The notes under the pieces: model-generated
What the model was told of the DNA's origin: nothing
The model's database searches: none
Seen by the model: the letters and a program-made list of their open reading frames with translations, nothing else
Source: Nodosilinea sp. LEGE 06152
Lineage (GTDB): Bacteria > Cyanobacteriota > Cyanobacteriia > Phormidesmidales > Phormidesmidaceae
Reading direction: 5' to 3'
Assembly (NCBI RefSeq): GCF_015207525.1
Contig: NZ_JADEWR010000001.1
Coordinates: 287,784-339,711, forward strand
Length of the DNA stretch: 51,928 nt
In this document: positions 7,552 through 15,373 of the stretch, piece after piece
Numbering within the stretch: the first letter of the stretch is position 1
How the letters are laid out: every line of letters starts with the position of its first letter
Translations under genes and position numbers: made by a program

Positions 7552-8517
7552 ATGGCAGTGCCAGTTAGCCTGATTCGCGCCCAGTCTTACCATCGGGCTG
7601 AGCTAGCGCGATCGCTCACCTATGTCCTAGAGCCGCTGGGGGGCATGGCAGCCTTTGTCAAACCCGGCGATCGCGTGCTGCTCAAGCCCAATCTGCTGAC
7701 CGGTTCTCGCCCTGCCAAAGAATGCACGACCCGGCCTGAGCTAGTCTATGCTGTGGCCCAGCAGGTGCAGGCTGCTGGCGGCAAACCCTTTTTGGGCGAC
7801 AGCCCCGCCTTTGGCAGCGCCTACGGGGTGGCCAAGGCCAACGGTTTGCTGCCCCTGGCCCAGGACCTCGACCTGCCCATCGTGGAGCTGCACGGTCATC
7901 GCTACCCTACAGATAACCCTGGGTTTGACCACCTGCGGGTTTCCAAAGAAGCGATGGAGGCTGATGTGGTGATCAACCTGCCCAAGGTTAAATCCCATGT
8001 GCAGCTGACCCTGACCCTGGGGGTGAAGAACCTATTTGGCTGCGTACCCGGCAAAATGAAGGCCTGGTGGCACATGGAGGCGGGTAAAGACGTGCAGCGC
8101 TTTGGCACCATGCTGGTTGAAACCGCTCGCCTGATTGCCCCCGAGCTAACCATTGTGGATGGCATTGTGGGTCACGAGGGCAATGGCCCCAGCGGTGGTG
8201 AACCTAGGGATTTGGGGGTTCTAGGGGCTTCTAGCAACGTGTTTGCCCTTGATCGCGCCATGGTGGAGCTCTTAGGGGTCGATCCACTCGCGGTGCCCAC
8301 CGTAGCTCAGTCGCTGCGGCTGGGAGCCTGCCCAGCCTGGGACGAGATCGCTTTTCCGCTGCTTACCCCCAACGACCTGCACGTGGCCGACTGGCAGCTA
8401 CCTGCCGAACTCATGCCCATCGACTTTGGCCTGCCTCGGGTGGTGCGCTCGACCTTCAAACACCTCTATATTCGCTTCATTAAAGAGCCTGTAACCGCCT
8501 ACGCCGGACGGCTCTAG
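7552..8517 (+). CDS. DUF362 domain protein
   Basis: This 321-residue protein matches the DUF362 family: VKPGDRVLLKPNLL near residue 38, VINLPKVKSHVQLTLTLGVKN at about 140-160, then IVDGIVGHEGNGPSGGEPR. DUF362 proteins are poorly characterised and often occur with iron-sulfur domains, but no ferredoxin CxxCxxC cluster is present here. The start is ATG at 7552 (MAVPVSLIRAQ) with TGGAGA upstream. A longer reading would translate the low-complexity spacer repeat and is rejected. No neighbour suggests a pathway. Confidence 0.85.
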   Translation: MAVPVSLIRAQSYHRAELARSLTYVLEPLGGMAAFVKPGDRVLLKPNLLTGSRPAKECTTRPELVYAVAQQVQAAGGKPFLGDSPAFGSAYGVAKANGLLPLAQDLDLPIVELHGHRYPTDNPGFDHLRVSKEAMEADVVINLPKVKSHVQLTLTLGVKNLFGCVPGKMKAWWHMEAGKDVQRFGTMLVETARLIAPELTIVDGIVGHEGNGPSGGEPRDLGVLGASSNVFALDRAMVELLGVDPLAVPTVAQSLRLGACPAWDEIAFPLLTPNDLHVADWQLPAELMPIDFGLPRVVRSTFKHLYIRFIKEPVTAYAGRL

Positions 8518-8558
8518 CCGCATCTTCGTTTAAACCCCGTAGATTCGCGCGCATTTGT

Positions 8559-8586
8559 GTAGGGGCATTGCATGCAATGCCCCTAC
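8559..8586. repeat. Perfect 28-bp palindrome
   Basis: GTAGGGGCATTGCA (8559-8572) is followed at once by its exact reverse complement. It lies between the converging ends of the DUF362 and protease genes. The half-sequence resembles the terminal repeat GTAGGGTGGGCATTG of the element at 50226-50355, so it may be a fully collapsed relative. As RNA it would fold into a long stem and could stop transcription from either side, although no T-tract follows. Confidence 0.75.
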
Positions 8587-8608
8587 GTCACCTGCTTCTC
8601 TGGCTCAC

Positions 8609-9946
8609 CTATTCGGTCGGCGTAACCCGGACCAGGCGGCTGGCTCCGGTGGCAGGCTGACCCTGGCGAGCGAGAATGGTTTGCTCTAGCACCTCGGCAG
8701 CGCGCAGATACTGAGCATCGGCCTCGGTGCCCAGCAGGGCAGGGTTGCTAAACAGCTCGCGGCGCTGGCGATCGCTTAGGTCAACCGTTACATCGGGGGT
8801 AATGCCCCGGCTGCTGATGTCGGTGCCGTTGGGGGTGTAGTAGTGGGCCACAGTAACGGTAAGGCCAGAGCCATCGGTGAGGCCGTGGAGCGACTGCACC
8901 AGGGCTTTGCCATAGGTGGTATTGCCCACTACGGTGGCGCGATTATTATCGCGCAGGGCTCCGGTCAAAATTTCGCTAGAGCTAGCCGATCGCCCGTCTA
9001 CCAGCACCGTGAGCGGCAGATCGGTCAGCGCGGTGCGGTTGGCCGAAATCGCATTGTCGTTGCCGCTGCGATCGAGGGTGCGCACAATGGGGCCGTGCTG
9101 CAGCCACATGCGGCCAATGTCGATGCTAGCCAGCAGCAGCCCGCCGGGGTTGCCGCGCAGATCGAGCACAAACCCTTCAACCCCAGCATCGCTCAAACTA
9201 CGAATGGCCCCGGCCATCTGCTCGGCGGCGTGGGCGTTGAACTCAATCAGGCGAATGTAGCCAATGGGGCGACCGCCCACCGTTTTTTGGGAGTACTCAA
9301 CGGTGGGCAGATCCATGAGGGCGCGGGTCAAAATAACGGTGCGTGGCTCACCGCCGCCGCGAGAGATGGTCAGGGTTACTTGAGACCCCTCGTTGCCCCG
9401 CAGCTGTTGCAGCACGCCCTCAGCGGTGAGGCGCTCGGTGCTCTGGCCGTCGACCAGCAAAATGCGATCGCCCGTTACAATTCCCGACTGCTCCGCCGGT
9501 GAACCGGGAGCCACGCTGGTCACCAGCACCGCCCCAGTTTGACTACTGCGTTCCAGCCGCACCCCAATGCCCGAGATCTCCCCAGAGGTTTGCTCGGTCA
9601 GCTCGGCGTACTCGACCGGTGACAGAAAGCGGGTATAGGGGTCGTCGAGCCGCCGCAGCGCTGTTCGCAGTGCGCTATAGGCGGCATCTTTAGAGGTGTA
9701 CTCCCGGCCCAGCAGGTCTTGGCGCACGGCCTGCCAGTCAACCTGGTTAAAGCTGTTGTCGACATACTCCCGATTGATAATCTGCCAGGCTTCATCAATG
9801 ACAACCTTAGGACTGTCTTCATACTCCGTCAGTGGTGTGGCGGCTAAGGTCACCTCTGCCGCTACGGTGGCTAAAGCCAGAGGCGCTAGGGCCAGTGCGG
9901 AGGGTTGTAGCAAAGATAGAAGCTTGGAGAAAGGGGAAGTTGACAT
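8609..9946 (-). CDS. C-terminal processing peptidase (S41 family, CtpA/CtpB type)
   Basis: This protein of about 445 residues is an exported S41 serine protease. After an N-terminal hydrophobic signal (ALALAPLALATVAAEVTLAA) comes the S41 helical region (DEAWQIINREYVD), then a PDZ domain (ISGIGVRL through TVILTRA). The catalytic core has GFVLDLRGNPGGLL, the nucleophile serine in VDGRSASSSEIL and the general-base lysine in TYGKALVQS. Cyanobacteria have several such proteases; one removes the C-terminal extension of the photosystem II D1 precursor. Which paralogue this is cannot be decided here. The start is taken as ATG 9946; ATG 9994 is an alternative. Confidence 0.9.
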   Translation of the reverse strand: MSTSPFSKLLSLLQPSALALAPLALATVAAEVTLAATPLTEYEDSPKVVIDEAWQIINREYVDNSFNQVDWQAVRQDLLGREYTSKDAAYSALRTALRRLDDPYTRFLSPVEYAELTEQTSGEISGIGVRLERSSQTGAVLVTSVAPGSPAEQSGIVTGDRILLVDGQSTERLTAEGVLQQLRGNEGSQVTLTISRGGGEPRTVILTRALMDLPTVEYSQKTVGGRPIGYIRLIEFNAHAAEQMAGAIRSLSDAGVEGFVLDLRGNPGGLLLASIDIGRMWLQHGPIVRTLDRSGNDNAISANRTALTDLPLTVLVDGRSASSSEILTGALRDNNRATVVGNTTYGKALVQSLHGLTDGSGLTVTVAHYYTPNGTDISSRGITPDVTVDLSDRQRRELFSNPALLGTEADAQYLRAAEVLEQTILARQGQPATGASRLVRVTPTE

Positions 9947-10229
9947 CGTAGGAATACCAGCCTGGACAGGGGAGGGAGGCAAGTCGAAGGCCATGGGCAC
10001 CGGCCAATCTTGACCTTATTGTGACCGATGCTCTATTGCTTTGGACAGATACAGAGACTACTTTTGGTGATTTTAGGCTTTTCTTTAGTTCAGCTGGGTA
10101 AAGAAGGCCAATTTTCAAACTGGCCCCTCTGTGGCTGGTCTAGAGTCGCCCAATCAAATGCGCAGGCTCACCCAATGGCTCCCGCACCTGCTCCTCCTAA
10201 CCCCCCTTAGGCTCAAACGCTCTGGCAGG

Positions 10230-10345
10230 CGGACAGCCTTAAGCGGCTTCAAATTTCAACCAAAATTCTCAGGACACCGGCGTTGCCGCGATTGACCATC
10301 AACTAGCCTAGGGGCTGTAACGGCTAGTTGATGGCAGCCCCCGGC
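10230..10345 (-). mobile_element. Family B MITE-like element, degraded copy
   Basis: Read on the minus strand, this stretch contains GGGGCTGCCATCAACTAGCC, GTTACAGCCCCTAGGCTAG and ACCGGTGTCC-like blocks, then GAGAATTTTGG, matching in order the copies at 15246-15373, 41049-41170 and 43431-43557. The arms CCATCAACTAGCC (10296-10308) and GGCTAGTTGATGG (10322-10334) form a perfect 13-bp stem. It starts a few bases after the hemC stop and may serve as its 3' hairpin. The rest of the 10001-10349 spacer shows no gene I can support. Confidence 0.6.
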
Positions 10346-10349
10346 GCTT

Positions 10350-11327
10350 TTAGGCCCGGTTGGTAGCGTTGATTTCATCCAAAATGGCCTGTGCTCCTTC
10401 CGTTCGCAGGTGTTGGGCTAGCTCAGTTCCTAGCGCCTCTGCTGAGGCCGTCGGCCCCTGCACGGTGTTCTTGATCACCCGCTGACCATCGAGGCTAGCC
10501 ACCAGCCCGGTTAGGGTCAGGGTGTCGCCCTCCAGGGTTGTATTGACACCGATAGGTACTTGGCAGCCACCCTCTAGCTCCCGCAAAAAGGCTCGTTCGG
10601 CCAGGCAGCGGGCGGTGGTGGGCGCGTCGGAGAGCACGCTCAGCAGCTTGAGAATTTCGGCGTCGCCGGTGCGGCACTCAATGCCTAAAGCCCCTTGCCC
10701 TACAGCGTGGAGAGAAATATCGGCAGGCAAAATTTCGTGGATGCGATCGCCCATATCCATGCGCTGTAGGCCCGCCACCGCCAGAATGATGCCGTCGTAG
10801 CCGCCCTCGTCCAGCTTGCGCAGGCGGGTGTTGAGGTTGCCACGAATGTCTTTAAAGGTGAGGTGGGGGTAGTGGTGGCGCAGCTGGGCCAGCCGCCGCA
10901 GCGATGAGGTGCCGATCACCGCGCCCTCGGGCAGGGTGGCCAAGGTTTTGTTTTTATTCTTTTCGTGTACGACCAGGGCATCGGCGGGGTCTTCCCGCTC
11001 GGTGATGCAGCCTAGCATCAGCCCCTCGGGCAGGCGGGTGGGCAAGTCTTTGAGCGAGTGCACGGCAAAGTCGCTGTCGCCCCGCAGCATGGTGTCTTCT
11101 AGTTCCTGGGTAAACAGGCCCTTGTCGCCAATTTTGGAGAGCGACACGTCGAGCACCTTGTCGCCCTGGGTCTCCATGGTGACAATTTCGAAGGCGAGAT
11201 CGGGAAAATGCCGCTGGAGTTCATCCCGCACCCAGTGAGTTTGAATCAGCGCCAGCTGGCTCTTGCGAGACACGATCCGAACGGTGCGCTGGGGGGTCGA
11301 GACAGTCGGGGATGCGGTGGAGTGCAT
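10350..11327 (-). CDS. hemC: Porphobilinogen deaminase (hydroxymethylbilane synthase)
   Basis: The protein (about 325 residues) assembles four porphobilinogen units into hydroxymethylbilane in tetrapyrrole synthesis, feeding heme, chlorophyll and bilins. Recognisable parts are [18 protein letters not shown], the substrate-binding [34 protein letters not shown] with [16 protein letters not shown], and the dipyrromethane-cofactor cysteine in [16 protein letters not shown] 11327 ([10 protein letters not shown]) is preferred; an in-frame TTG at 11372 would add 15 residues unlike the family. A family B element lies directly after the stop. Confidence 0.96.
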   Translation of the reverse strand: MHSTASPTVSTPQRTVRIVSRKSQLALIQTHWVRDELQRHFPDLAFEIVTMETQGDKVLDVSLSKIGDKGLFTQELEDTMLRGDSDFAVHSLKDLPTRLPEGLMLGCITEREDPADALVVHEKNKNKTLATLPEGAVIGTSSLRRLAQLRHHYPHLTFKDIRGNLNTRLRKLDEGGYDGIILAVAGLQRMDMGDRIHEILPADISLHAVGQGALGIECRTGDAEILKLLSVLSDAPTTARCLAERAFLRELEGGCQVPIGVNTTLEGDTLTLTGLVASLDGQRVIKNTVQGPTASAEALGTELAQHLRTEGAQAILDEINATNRA

Positions 11328-11509
11328 AGTCTGAAACGAGCTTGCAAAGGGTTTAGGAATGGCTCTAGCCAAGACGGTTTAACCGCCGTCGAATCTCCAG
11401 GGTACAGGATGGCGGCTACCTCTATGGTGGGCCTCCTAGAGATGTTAAGGGGTTGTCACATTCGGGCACGGGCGGCGTTTATGATAGGTGGGCAGCTTGG
11501 GAAAGATCG

Positions 11510-12775
11510 TTGCCCCGTCAGTTCTTTAAACACCGATTTTGGTTCAGGAAAGAAAGGCTACAGCGCCCCCTACAGCACTTAACGGTGCCGCTGGCGCTGG
11601 CGATCGCCCTCACCCTAGGCACTGCACCTCGGGCCTTGGGGCAGGCCCTGCCGCCCTCGGTTCGCTTTCCCTTTTTAGCCGACCCGCTGCAAGACAACCC
11701 CCTTGACCCGCTGCTGCCCCGGCCCATCGTGTCGCGCCCCCTCAGCCCCCTGGAACTCTACGCCGTAGAGCAGGATCTGGACCGGCTGGCGCTAGAGGCC
11801 GAGGCCCTGGCCGAGGCGGGGAATTTGGACGTGGCCCGTGACATTTGGCGACGCGAGATTCGCCTGCGCCGTCTGCTGGGGGTTGAGCGCGAGCTGGCCG
11901 CTATCGACCGGGTGGGCGAGTGGCTGCGCGACAGCACCGCCACCCAAGACCTGCAGCTCTACGCCTTGCGGCTCGACGAAATTCGCGCCGACCTGGTGCT
12001 GCCACAAGATCGCGAGCTGCTGGAGCGTCTGGCCGATACCTACGTGGTGCTGGGTGCGATCGATGCCGCCGCCGACATTCGCCGCGAGCTGGCCGATGCG
12101 ACCCGCCTTGCCGGGGGGGAAGCCGACTACCGCCGCCAGCTCGAAATTTTGGCGGCCCTGCGAGCCGACTGGTTTTACTTTCCAGAGGCGGCTGAGGCCT
12201 ACGGTGAGCTGGTGACGCTGAACCAGGTGGAGCTTAACCCCGACGACGAACGGCGCTACCTGATCCTCCAGGCCGAGAATCTGGAGCAGGCCCAGGATTT
12301 TGCGGGTGCGATCGCCCTGCAGCAGCGCCTGCTAGTTCTTTACCAGAGCGACGAGAACCTGTGGCCGCAAATTGCCCCGCTGCAGCAGCGAGTTGCCCAA
12401 AATTACCTCGCCCTGGGTGATGTGGCCACCGCCGCGCGCCAGTACCAGGTCGCTTACACCAACGCTATTGACTTGGATCAGTTGGAGGTCGCTACCAACG
12501 CCATCAATGACCTGGCCGATGTCTATAAAGGTCTGGGCCGCTGGGCCGATGTGGGCTACCTCTACGAACAGCTACTGGTGGTTGCCCAGCAATCCAACAG
12601 CGCCTTTACAATGATGGTCGCCTACGACGAGCTGGGCCAGGTGCATGAGCAATTGGGGACGACCTCCTCGGCCCTGGCCGCCTACCGGGAAGGGCTCGTG
12701 CTGGCGCGGGTGCTGGGCACTCGCCAGGCCTACTTTGAAGCTCAAATTGCCCGTTTAACCGAAGGTGCAACCTGA
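11510..12775 (+). CDS. Exported helical-repeat (TPR-like) protein
   Basis: This protein of about 421 residues has a basic N-terminus and a hydrophobic stretch (LTVPLALAIALTLGTAPRALG) that looks like a Sec signal ending near ALGQA. The rest is Ala/Leu/Glu-rich helix pairs typical of tetratricopeptide repeats, for example VAQNYLALGDVATAARQYQV, INDLADVYKGLGRWADVGYL and YDELGQVHEQLGTTSSALAA. Such repeats mediate protein contacts; the partner is unknown. The start is uncertain. TTG 11510 has GGGAAAGA upstream, while TTG 11453 would give a longer leader. The stop overlaps the next ATG (TGATG), so the two genes are coupled. Confidence 0.8.
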   Translation: MPRQFFKHRFWFRKERLQRPLQHLTVPLALAIALTLGTAPRALGQALPPSVRFPFLADPLQDNPLDPLLPRPIVSRPLSPLELYAVEQDLDRLALEAEALAEAGNLDVARDIWRREIRLRRLLGVERELAAIDRVGEWLRDSTATQDLQLYALRLDEIRADLVLPQDRELLERLADTYVVLGAIDAAADIRRELADATRLAGGEADYRRQLEILAALRADWFYFPEAAEAYGELVTLNQVELNPDDERRYLILQAENLEQAQDFAGAIALQQRLLVLYQSDENLWPQIAPLQQRVAQNYLALGDVATAARQYQVAYTNAIDLDQLEVATNAINDLADVYKGLGRWADVGYLYEQLLVVAQQSNSAFTMMVAYDELGQVHEQLGTTSSALAAYREGLVLARVLGTRQAYFEAQIARLTEGAT

Positions 12776-13086
12776 TGGTGATTGAATGGCTGACCTTTGC
12801 GGTCGACCCCCAAAACCGTGAAACCTTTATTCGCTTAGACAACGACATCTGGACGGCGGCCCTGAGTCAGTATCCCGGCTTTATTTCAAAGGAAGTGTGG
12901 ATCTCGCCCGATTTGCACGATCAGGTGGTGTTTATGGTGCGCTGGCAAACCCGCGAGCAGTGGAAGTCAATTCCCCAGGCTGAGCTCGACGCTGTGGAGC
13001 GACGGTTTGACGAGGCGGTTGAGTTTGATTACCGCATGATTGACGCCCGCGAGTACCAGGTGCGGCGCTATCCTAGCCCCCGCTAG
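12775..13086 (+). CDS. TIGR03792 family protein
   Basis: This 103-residue soluble protein begins MVIEWLTFAVDPQNRETFIR and contains DNDIWTAALSQYPGFISKEV and DQVVFMVRWQTREQWKSIP. This is the layout of the TIGR03792 cyanobacterial family, which looks like a dimeric alpha-beta barrel (antibiotic monooxygenase-like fold). No catalytic residues can be assigned. Its ATG overlaps the stop of the upstream helical-repeat gene by one base, so co-translation is likely. The function is unknown. Confidence 0.85.
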   Translation: MVIEWLTFAVDPQNRETFIRLDNDIWTAALSQYPGFISKEVWISPDLHDQVVFMVRWQTREQWKSIPQAELDAVERRFDEAVEFDYRMIDAREYQVRRYPSPR

Positions 13087-13271
13087 TCGGGGCATTTCTA
13101 TTGAGTGGCGATCGCCGGATATCGCCTTGCCCTAAACCTTTGTCCTCTATGGCCTACAGCTAGACTACGTGAAAGGTTTCTGGCTATCTACTTAGCTCCG
13201 AATCATATACGGCAGGGTTTCAGCGCTCTGGCAGAACGTTGTCTGAATAGTGCAGCACAAGGTCTCAAAAC

Positions 13272-14069
13272 GTGGTCAAAAATGTTTATTACAGCAAAAT
13301 TGCTGATATTTATGATCAGACTCGCTGGTTGACAGAACCAATTGCTGAGGATGTTGCCGATTTTATTCTTACCCTGGTCAAGGCAAATTCTGAAACTACC
13401 TTTTTAGAACCTGGTATAGGCACTGGGTTAAACGTGCTTCCTTTAGTCAGACGTGGCTATTCTGTAACTGGCATTGATGTTTCTCAGGAAATGCTGAACC
13501 AGTTTCGTCAAAAGCTGCATTCAATTCCTCCGAATTTGAAACTTATTCATGGGGATGCCTCACAACTGCCTTTTGTGGACGCCAGCTTTGACGTTGTGCT
13601 AACTGTTCACATGCTCCATGCTGTTTCCAATTTAGGAATATTTTTAGATGAGATCGACCGTATCCTAAAACCAGCAGGCTTTTACCTGAATGCTCAATGG
13701 ATTACCCCACCGGCACGGCTGGAATTCGAACAGCATTTCAAAACTATTTTGTCAAAGTATCAAGAGCCACAATCCTCACAACGGCCACATAGAGTAATTA
13801 ACGAAATTAATATAGAGGGGTATTTACGCAATAAAGGGTATCAGTGTAATTATTTGATAGCTAAGGAATGGGAGGTCACCAACCAGATCCAAGAATTGCT
13901 CAGTTTTTACAGGTCACGGGCATACGGGTTATGTTGGCTCGCTTCAGATGAAGCATTTCATCTTGCAATAGAAGAGTTTGAAGCACTCTGTCATGACCAT
14001 TACGGTCCATTGGAGGTGGAGTTGTCATCCCAAGCACGATTTGAAATATGGGCATACACGGCCAGCTAA
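13272..14069 (+). CDS. Class I SAM-dependent methyltransferase, compositionally atypical
   Basis: This 265-residue protein has a methyltransferase core: motif I LEPGIGTGLNVLPLVRRGY, motif II VTGIDVSQEMLNQF, an acidic HGDASQLPFVDASFDVVL and the later LDEIDRILKPAGFYLNAQW. This is the UbiE/BioC-like class, with unknown substrate. The gene is AT-richer than its surroundings: two 60-base lines (13321-13440) hold 28 and 25 G+C, against 38 in the line at 14581-14640. It contains no HIP1 octamer. Together these suggest recent acquisition. The start is GTG 13272 (MVKNVYYSKI), with a weak ribosome binding site. The 185-base upstream spacer is equally AT-rich. Confidence 0.85.
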   Translation: MVKNVYYSKIADIYDQTRWLTEPIAEDVADFILTLVKANSETTFLEPGIGTGLNVLPLVRRGYSVTGIDVSQEMLNQFRQKLHSIPPNLKLIHGDASQLPFVDASFDVVLTVHMLHAVSNLGIFLDEIDRILKPAGFYLNAQWITPPARLEFEQHFKTILSKYQEPQSSQRPHRVINEINIEGYLRNKGYQCNYLIAKEWEVTNQIQELLSFYRSRAYGLCWLASDEAFHLAIEEFEALCHDHYGPLEVELSSQARFEIWAYTAS

Positions 14070-14191
14070 CACTTCACAGCAGCGGACTGCTGAAAGCCGC
14101 TTGTGTTTGTTCTAGGTTCTCTGCCGCCACTACGTTTTGCCGTTATCCTGCTCACGTTATCAGTGAAGACATAGCGACTTCACCTATCCCT

Positions 14192-14851
14192 ATGCTTGAC
14201 CCTATTCAGGCGCTGGCGCAATGCGTTCGCAAAGAGCTGCTGCCAGAGCTGCACCTCGAAAGCATTGATCCCTACAACCCGGTAGTAGTTCATCGGGTGC
14301 CGATGCCCTGGCGCTGTTTGGGGGCAGGCAACTACGCTGCGGTGTTTCTGCACCCCGACTATCCCGAACAGGTAGTGAAGGTGTACGCTCCGGGTCGCCC
14401 CGGCATTGAAGCCGAGGTTGAGGTCTACCGGCGACTGGCCGACCATCCGGCGTTTTCGCGGTGCTACGTCAGCGAAGCGCCGTTTTTAGTGCTCAAGCGC
14501 CTGCACGGGGTAACGCTGTACGACTGTCTCCACCGGGGCATTGCCATTCCGCCCCAGGTGATTCGTGACATCGATGCTGCCCTCGATTATGTGCGCAGTC
14601 GGGGCCTGTTTCCCCACGACGTGCACGGCCGCAACGTGATGCAGTACGAAGGGCGTGGCCTGGTGGTAGATGTGTCTGATTTCCTAAATTCTGAGCCCTG
14701 CCGGGCCTGGCAGGATGTGAAACGCGCCTACTGGTGGATTTATCGCCCCGTGTTTCTGCCCCTGGGCCTGCCAATACCCTACGCGCTGCTGGACGGGGTG
14801 CGGGCCGGGTACCGGCTGTTTCGTCGACTGACGGGTGGTGTGCTGCGCTAG
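14192..14851 (+). CDS. Compact protein-kinase-like protein
   Basis: This 219-residue protein has the minimal kinase-fold residues. There is a glycine-containing loop LGAGNYAAVFL, an ATP-binding lysine in QVVKVYAP, a helix-C glutamate candidate in EAEVEVYRRLA, a hinge-like FLVLKRLHGVTL, a catalytic loop FPHDVHGRNVM (Asp and Asn present) and a metal-binding aspartate in LVVDVSDF. The C-lobe is shortened to about 80 residues, so it is closer to Rio/ABC1 or aminoglycoside-kinase-like forms than to standard Ser/Thr kinases. ATG 14192 is preferred; longer readings cover a non-conserved leader. The substrate is unknown. Confidence 0.75.
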   Translation: MLDPIQALAQCVRKELLPELHLESIDPYNPVVVHRVPMPWRCLGAGNYAAVFLHPDYPEQVVKVYAPGRPGIEAEVEVYRRLADHPAFSRCYVSEAPFLVLKRLHGVTLYDCLHRGIAIPPQVIRDIDAALDYVRSRGLFPHDVHGRNVMQYEGRGLVVDVSDFLNSEPCRAWQDVKRAYWWIYRPVFLPLGLPIPYALLDGVRAGYRLFRRLTGGVLR

Positions 14852-14894
14852 CATACGGCCATAGTCGTTGAATGTATGGCGCTGCCCCGTTGCT

Positions 14895-15248
14895 ATGCTG
14901 TCGTGCCCCCGCTGTCAGGCCACCCTCGAACCCACTGCGCTTCAGTGCCCCCGCTGTAGCCTGCCGCTTAAGGCTCACGGGCATCCGGGCATACCGCTGC
15001 ACCGCACCGAGGGCGACGAGCCGCTGTGCGCCACCTGCCTCTACGACGCCGACGACACCTGCAACTTTCCCCAGCGCCCCCACGCCGAAACCTGTACCCT
15101 CTACCGCTCTATTAAGGCAGCTGAGGAGTTGGCAATGCCCCCACTATCGCTAGGTGAGCAAATCGGCTTTTGGCTCAGGAATCATCGTGGGGTGGTGGGG
15201 TTGCTAGGGCTACTGTTGCTGAGCCTGGTCGTGGTGCTGGTAAGCTAG
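14895..15248 (+). CDS. Zinc-ribbon protein with C-terminal membrane anchor
   Basis: This protein of about 117 residues begins MLSCPRCQATLEPTALQCPR, two CPRC knuckles that form a zinc ribbon. A second cysteine set follows (PLCATCLYDADDTC, and a Cys in AETCTLY). A single transmembrane helix (VVGLLGLLLLSLVVVLVS) closes the chain, so the metal domain faces the cytosol if it is tail-anchored. The function is unknown. An in-frame TTG at 14868 is less likely than ATG 14895. The stop codon TAG (15246-15248) is formed by the first bases of a family B element. Confidence 0.78.
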   Translation: MLSCPRCQATLEPTALQCPRCSLPLKAHGHPGIPLHRTEGDEPLCATCLYDADDTCNFPQRPHAETCTLYRSIKAAEELAMPPLSLGEQIGFWLRNHRGVVGLLGLLLLSLVVVLVS

Positions 15249-15373
15249 GGCCTGTCATCAATTAACTGCTGATGCCCGAGAATCAGCGGTTACAGCCCCT
15301 AGCCTGTCTGTTGGGTCGGGCGTGGCAACGCTAATGGGGTAAGGACTGTAGCGAGAATTTATGGCACGCCCTA
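15246..15373 (+). mobile_element. Family B MITE-like element between convergent genes
   Basis: This 128-bp non-coding element has ends TAGGGCCTGTCATCAATTA (left) and TAGGGCGTGCCATAAATTC (right, read inward), 15 of 19 positions matching. The interior has AATCAGCGGTTACAGCCCC and TGGGTCGGGC as in the copy at 43431-43557. It fills the whole gap between two converging genes. Its outermost TAG on each strand is the stop codon of the zinc-ribbon gene (left) and of the alpha-E gene (right). Confidence 0.82.

Noticed and set aside
8843..9502. 219-codon + strand frame
   Set aside because: It is antisense to the S41 protease catalytic core, with no recognisable motifs.
10028..10210. 60-codon + strand frame
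   Set aside because: Its proline-rich tail and absence of a ribosome binding site suggest chance; it borders a degraded repeat.
14493..15083. 196-codon minus-strand frame
   Set aside because: It crosses the kinase-like and zinc-ribbon genes; low-complexity Arg/Ala composition is typical of a high-GC shadow.
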